Made by a program: the position numbers and the translations under genes
The notes under the pieces: model-generated
Told to the model about the DNA's origin: nothing
Seen by the model: the letters and a program-made list of their open reading frames with translations, nothing else
Databases searched by the model: none
Source: Bacteroidales bacterium
GTDB taxonomy: Bacteria; Bacteroidota; Bacteroidia; Bacteroidales; UBA12077
Assembly: GCA_030156305.1 (NCBI GenBank)
Contig: JASGMZ010000005.1
Span: 1-32,747 of the forward strand
Direction: 5' to 3'
Length of the DNA: 32,747 nt
In this document: positions 29,412-32,747 of the stretch, in pieces
Layout of the letters: each line of letters begins with the position of its first letter
Position numbering within the stretch: the stretch's first letter is position 1

Positions 29412-30644
29412 TTATTTATTGTTGATGCCAAATCCAAATGCTATTAAATCATCCCAAAAATCAGGATAGCTTTTTTTAACTACCTCTGGATCATCAATAA
29501 TTAAAACATTATTTTTTATTGCCAGTGGTGCAAAAGCCATAGCCATTCGGTGGTCGTTATAGGTTTTTGCTAAATGGTTTTCCGGAATTTTTAAGGTTTC
29601 ATTTCCTTGCCATTCAAGATAATCTTTTCCGTTGGTTTGCAGATGAATGCCCATTTTTTCAAATTCATTTACCAACGCTTTGATCCGGTCGGTTTCTTTT
29701 ATCGATAGATTGTCCAATCCGGTTAGTTTGAAAGGAATTCCCTTGGCTGCCAGCGTAACCGTTAGTGTTTGAGCTAAATCAGAACAGTTGGTAAAATCAT
29801 ATTCAAAATGCCTGCATGTTGTTTGTATATTTTTTAGACTTAACCACTGTTCATCAAATTTTGATTGAACACCTAAGCTGCTGTAAATATCCGTTAAAAC
29901 CGAATCGCCCTGTAAGCTGTTTTTTAATAATCCCGGTAACTGTATTTCTGCGTTTTTTATGAACGAAATTATTTCGAACCAGTACGAAGCAGCCGACCAG
30001 TCAGATTCTACTATTTCTTCTTTCGGTGAATAATTCCCTTTTTCAACTTCAATAGTGCTTTTATTCCACTGAAAGTTAATGCCATGGTTTTGCATTATTT
30101 TCAATGTCATATCAATATAATCTTTCGAAAGGATTTTATCATCGATATTTATCGTTAACCCTTTTTCTAAAGATGGTGCAATCATTAACAACGCACTAAT
30201 AAACTGGCTGCTGATATTGCCTTTAATGCTTATTGGTTTTGATTTTAGCGTGGAACCTGTAATTTTTAAAGGAGGAAAACCATCTTTTTCCAGGTAATCT
30301 ATTTTTGCACCCAAATCCCTTAAAATATCGACCAGAATATTTATGGGGCGTTGTTTCATCCGTTCGCTGCCTGTTAAAATCCGTTCGCCTGGAGTTATTG
30401 ATAAAAATGCAGTAAGAAATCGCATAGCCGTTCCTGCAGCGCCAATATCTATTACCGGTACAGATAAATGGTTAAGTGCATTAATTAAAACCCTGGTATC
30501 ATTACTTTTTGAAAGATTATATATGTTAAAATCCTCTTCACAAAGTGCCCTAATAATCAATAACCTGTTCGAAATACTTTTCGATGCGGGTAAGTGTATA
30601 ATTTTATCGTTTTGTTTAACGGGGGCTTTAATTTCAATTTTCAT
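29412..30644 (-). CDS. aroA: 3-phosphoshikimate 1-carboxyvinyltransferase (EPSP synthase)
   Basis: LPASKSISNRLLIIRAL; DIGAAGTAMRFLTAFL; LTGSERMKQRPINILVDILRDLGA; KETDRIKALVNEFEKMG; DHRMAMAFAPLA. Confidence 0.97.
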   Translation of the reverse strand: MKIEIKAPVKQNDKIIHLPASKSISNRLLIIRALCEEDFNIYNLSKSNDTRVLINALNHLSVPVIDIGAAGTAMRFLTAFLSITPGERILTGSERMKQRPINILVDILRDLGAKIDYLEKDGFPPLKITGSTLKSKPISIKGNISSQFISALLMIAPSLEKGLTINIDDKILSKDYIDMTLKIMQNHGINFQWNKSTIEVEKGNYSPKEEIVESDWSAASYWFEIISFIKNAEIQLPGLLKNSLQGDSVLTDIYSSLGVQSKFDEQWLSLKNIQTTCRHFEYDFTNCSDLAQTLTVTLAAKGIPFKLTGLDNLSIKETDRIKALVNEFEKMGIHLQTNGKDYLEWQGNETLKIPENHLAKTYNDHRMAMAFAPLAIKNNVLIIDDPEVVKKSYPDFWDDLIAFGFGINNK

Positions 30645-30646
30645 TA

Positions 30647-31711
30647 CTAAAGTGTGTTATACCATTTTAAAGTTTCCAGCATATCGTTTTTTCGGCAATG
30701 TTGGTTAATTTTTATTTTTCCAAAATCTTCGAGCAATGTAACATTGATGTCAGCTCCTTTGTTTTTTTTATCATGCCCAATAAGTTCGATTATATTTACT
30801 ATATCCGTTTCCGGGATGTTTACTTTTGGATAAGTATTTAATAAATAGTTTACAACCTGCTCCATTTTTTGTGCAGGGAAACCACATAATTTTTTCGAAA
30901 GAAAAATTTCGCATAACATCCCTAAAGCCACAGCCTCACCATGTAATAAATTGTTTTTTTGTTTCATAAAAAAACTTTCAAAAGCATGTCCAAAGGTGTG
31001 TCCGAAATTTAATGCTTTGCGTTGTCCTTTTTCCAGCGGGTCTGTTTCAACATAATGATTTTTTATTTGAACCGACCGGGCAATAAGTTGATTAAGGGTT
31101 TTATAGTTTATGTTCGAGATTTTGTATTGTGTTAAATGCTCAAAATCCTGTTGGTTAAAAATAAGGGTATGTTTAATCATTTCTGCCCATCCCGAAAGGA
31201 TATTTCGTTTATCTAAAGTACTTAAAAAACGACTATCAATAAATACATATTTGGGATGATTAAAAATACCAATTTCATTTTTCAATTTTAAAAAATTGAT
31301 TCCTGTTTTTCCTCCTATCGAAGCATCCACCTGCGATAATAAGGTAGTAGGGATATTTATAAAATCCATCCCTCTCTTAAAAGTGGATGCAGCAAAACCA
31401 CCCATATCACTAATAATTCCACCACCGAGGTTAATAAACAAAGCGTATCTGTCGGCATTGTGCTGGGTTAGAAATTCCCAAATTTTGCTTACTGTATTTA
31501 TCGATTTATTCGATTCTCCGCTTACCGTTTCAATAATGTTTACATCATCAAACAAATCATTTTTTTCTAAAACAGGAAGACAGTATTTTTTGGTATTCTC
31601 ATCTACCAACATAAAAATGTTGCTATAATCCGATTCATCCATAAATTTTTTTATAACGGATTGAATTTCTGTTGTAATGATTATATTTGAAAAGGATGTT
31701 TCAATTTTCAT
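30647..31711 (-). CDS. aroB: 3-dehydroquinate synthase
   Basis: LFINLGGGIISDMGGFAASTFKRGMDFINIPTTLLSQVDASIGGKTGINF; KNEIGIFNHPKYVFID; ALNFGHTFGHAFE; LLHGEAVALGM. Confidence 0.97.
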   Translation of the reverse strand: MKIETSFSNIIITTEIQSVIKKFMDESDYSNIFMLVDENTKKYCLPVLEKNDLFDDVNIIETVSGESNKSINTVSKIWEFLTQHNADRYALFINLGGGIISDMGGFAASTFKRGMDFINIPTTLLSQVDASIGGKTGINFLKLKNEIGIFNHPKYVFIDSRFLSTLDKRNILSGWAEMIKHTLIFNQQDFEHLTQYKISNINYKTLNQLIARSVQIKNHYVETDPLEKGQRKALNFGHTFGHAFESFFMKQKNNLLHGEAVALGMLCEIFLSKKLCGFPAQKMEQVVNYLLNTYPKVNIPETDIVNIIELIGHDKKNKGADINVTLLEDFGKIKINQHCRKNDMLETLKWYNTL

Positions 31712-31936
31712 AGTACACGGTTTTTTATAAGGTAAAAATAAAAAAAACTATTGGTTTTATGTTTTTAATGAAACATCATGTTTGTAAATTATGTATCAAA
31801 GAGAAAGTTACTTATCTTTGAATGAAACATCCATGCACTGAAGTTTACAAAAATGGAAAGAATATAACATGGATGTTCCACAATACCAATTAATTAACTA
31901 AAATATATTCGAGTGAAAAACCAATAAGATTAAATC

Positions 31937-32407
31937 ATGCAATTCGATAATAAAAATAAAGTGTTGAAATTAAATATGAGAAGATATATTGTTCTTTTAC
32001 TTTTTACTACAATTATCGTATTACTTGTTTTTACCCGTTTGCTGAATAATCCTGTTTGGGTTATTGATAAAACCACAGCAATATTAATTACTATTGTCGC
32101 CTACCTAATCTATATTATTATAACTTATATTATTAATTATCAATATATTTTTTATTCCGATGAGGGGGATAAAATTATACTTAAGTATGTTTCCTTAAGG
32201 CCCTTTAATAATAAACGAAATGCTATTGAAATTTTCAAACGAAATTATTCTGGTTATAAAATCTGCAAGTCTTTTTTAAATCTTAAAGAAGAAATAATTT
32301 TTTTTGTTCAAACTCCAAATGGTGTTGCCAAATATCCTCCTATAAGTATAGCTGCCCTTACTCCAAAACAAAAAAAGATCCTTATTAATTCGATAACTCA
32401 GTTGTAA
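31937..32407 (+). CDS. Small membrane protein, two predicted TM segments plus C-terminal soluble domain, unknown function
   Basis: YIVLLLFTTIIVLLVFTRLL; AILITIVAYLIYIIITYIINYQYIFY; ORF 156 aa. Confidence 0.65.
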   Translation: MQFDNKNKVLKLNMRRYIVLLLFTTIIVLLVFTRLLNNPVWVIDKTTAILITIVAYLIYIIITYIINYQYIFYSDEGDKIILKYVSLRPFNNKRNAIEIFKRNYSGYKICKSFLNLKEEIIFFVQTPNGVAKYPPISIAALTPKQKKILINSITQL

Positions 32408-32567
32408 ATTTTGGCGCAGTTCTATCAGTTAAAATGTGTTTAATATCATATCCTCACATAATACTTTTATTGGCTTATTTCAATATTAAAACCTACATTT
32501 GTCCAAAATTTAAAATGCATGAAAATCATGCAAGTTTGATGTTCAACATTAAAACTATACAAAAAAA

Positions 32568-32747
32568 ATGAATGTAGATAAATTAATGATTCAGCTAGAG
32601 CAAAAGCATCCTGGAGAATCGGAGTATTTGCAAGCTGTCCGCGAAGTGTTAGAATCGATAGAGGAAGTATACAACCAAAATCCTCAGTTCGAAGCAGCCA
32701 GTATTATTGAGCGCATTGTAGAGCCCGACCGAATATTAACCTTTAAG
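32568..32747 (+). CDS. gdhA: NADP-type glutamate dehydrogenase, N-terminal fragment (runs off window)
   Basis: MNVDKLMIQLEQKHPGESEYLQAVREVLESIEEVYNQNPQFEAASIIERIVEPDRILTFK; not in ORF track because truncated. Confidence 0.88.
   Translation, partial: MNVDKLMIQLEQKHPGESEYLQAVREVLESIEEVYNQNPQFEAASIIERIVEPDRILTFK

Noticed and set aside
29412-31711. aroA/aroB pair as something unusual
   Set aside because: Ordinary shikimate pathway genes with a 2-nt gap; catalytic motifs intact

Overview
AT-rich, compact, mostly chromosomal-core window from a Bacteroidota (Bacteroidales/Marinilabiliales-like) genome; the lineage is inferred from protein character and TTTG-N19/20-TANNTTTG promoters. Core content: dxs, tRNA-Leu(CAA), dCMP deaminase, a CtpA-type S41 protease, kdsB, a sigma-54 activator / LptE / TPR-like / secG / groES / groEL run, a cation diffusion facilitator, an aminotransferase, aroA, aroB and the start of gdhA. 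The most interesting accessory locus is a tight minus-strand cluster (6701 to 748): TonB-dependent receptor, orphan Leu/Ile/Val-type binding lipoprotein, YfiR-like (DUF4154) periplasmic protein and a CHASE8-like/HAMP hybrid histidine kinase. It sits downstream of an OmpA-type lipoprotein and a radical SAM/SPASM gene. It looks like a YfiBNR-type envelope-sensing logic re-plumbed from a diguanylate cyclase to a phosphorelay. The YfiR-like protein has no cysteines. The window also holds three kinds of non-coding repeat-like DNA: GC-rich palindromes at 100-280 with relatives around groESL, a 160-bp MITE-like element at 606-766 that supplies the last codons of the kinase, and a ~278-bp MITE-like element at 25905-26182. 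There is also a secreted protein with 8-9 tandem 31-residue Trp-rich repeats, and there are several palindromic candidate operators. No CRISPR, prophage or transposase gene was seen.
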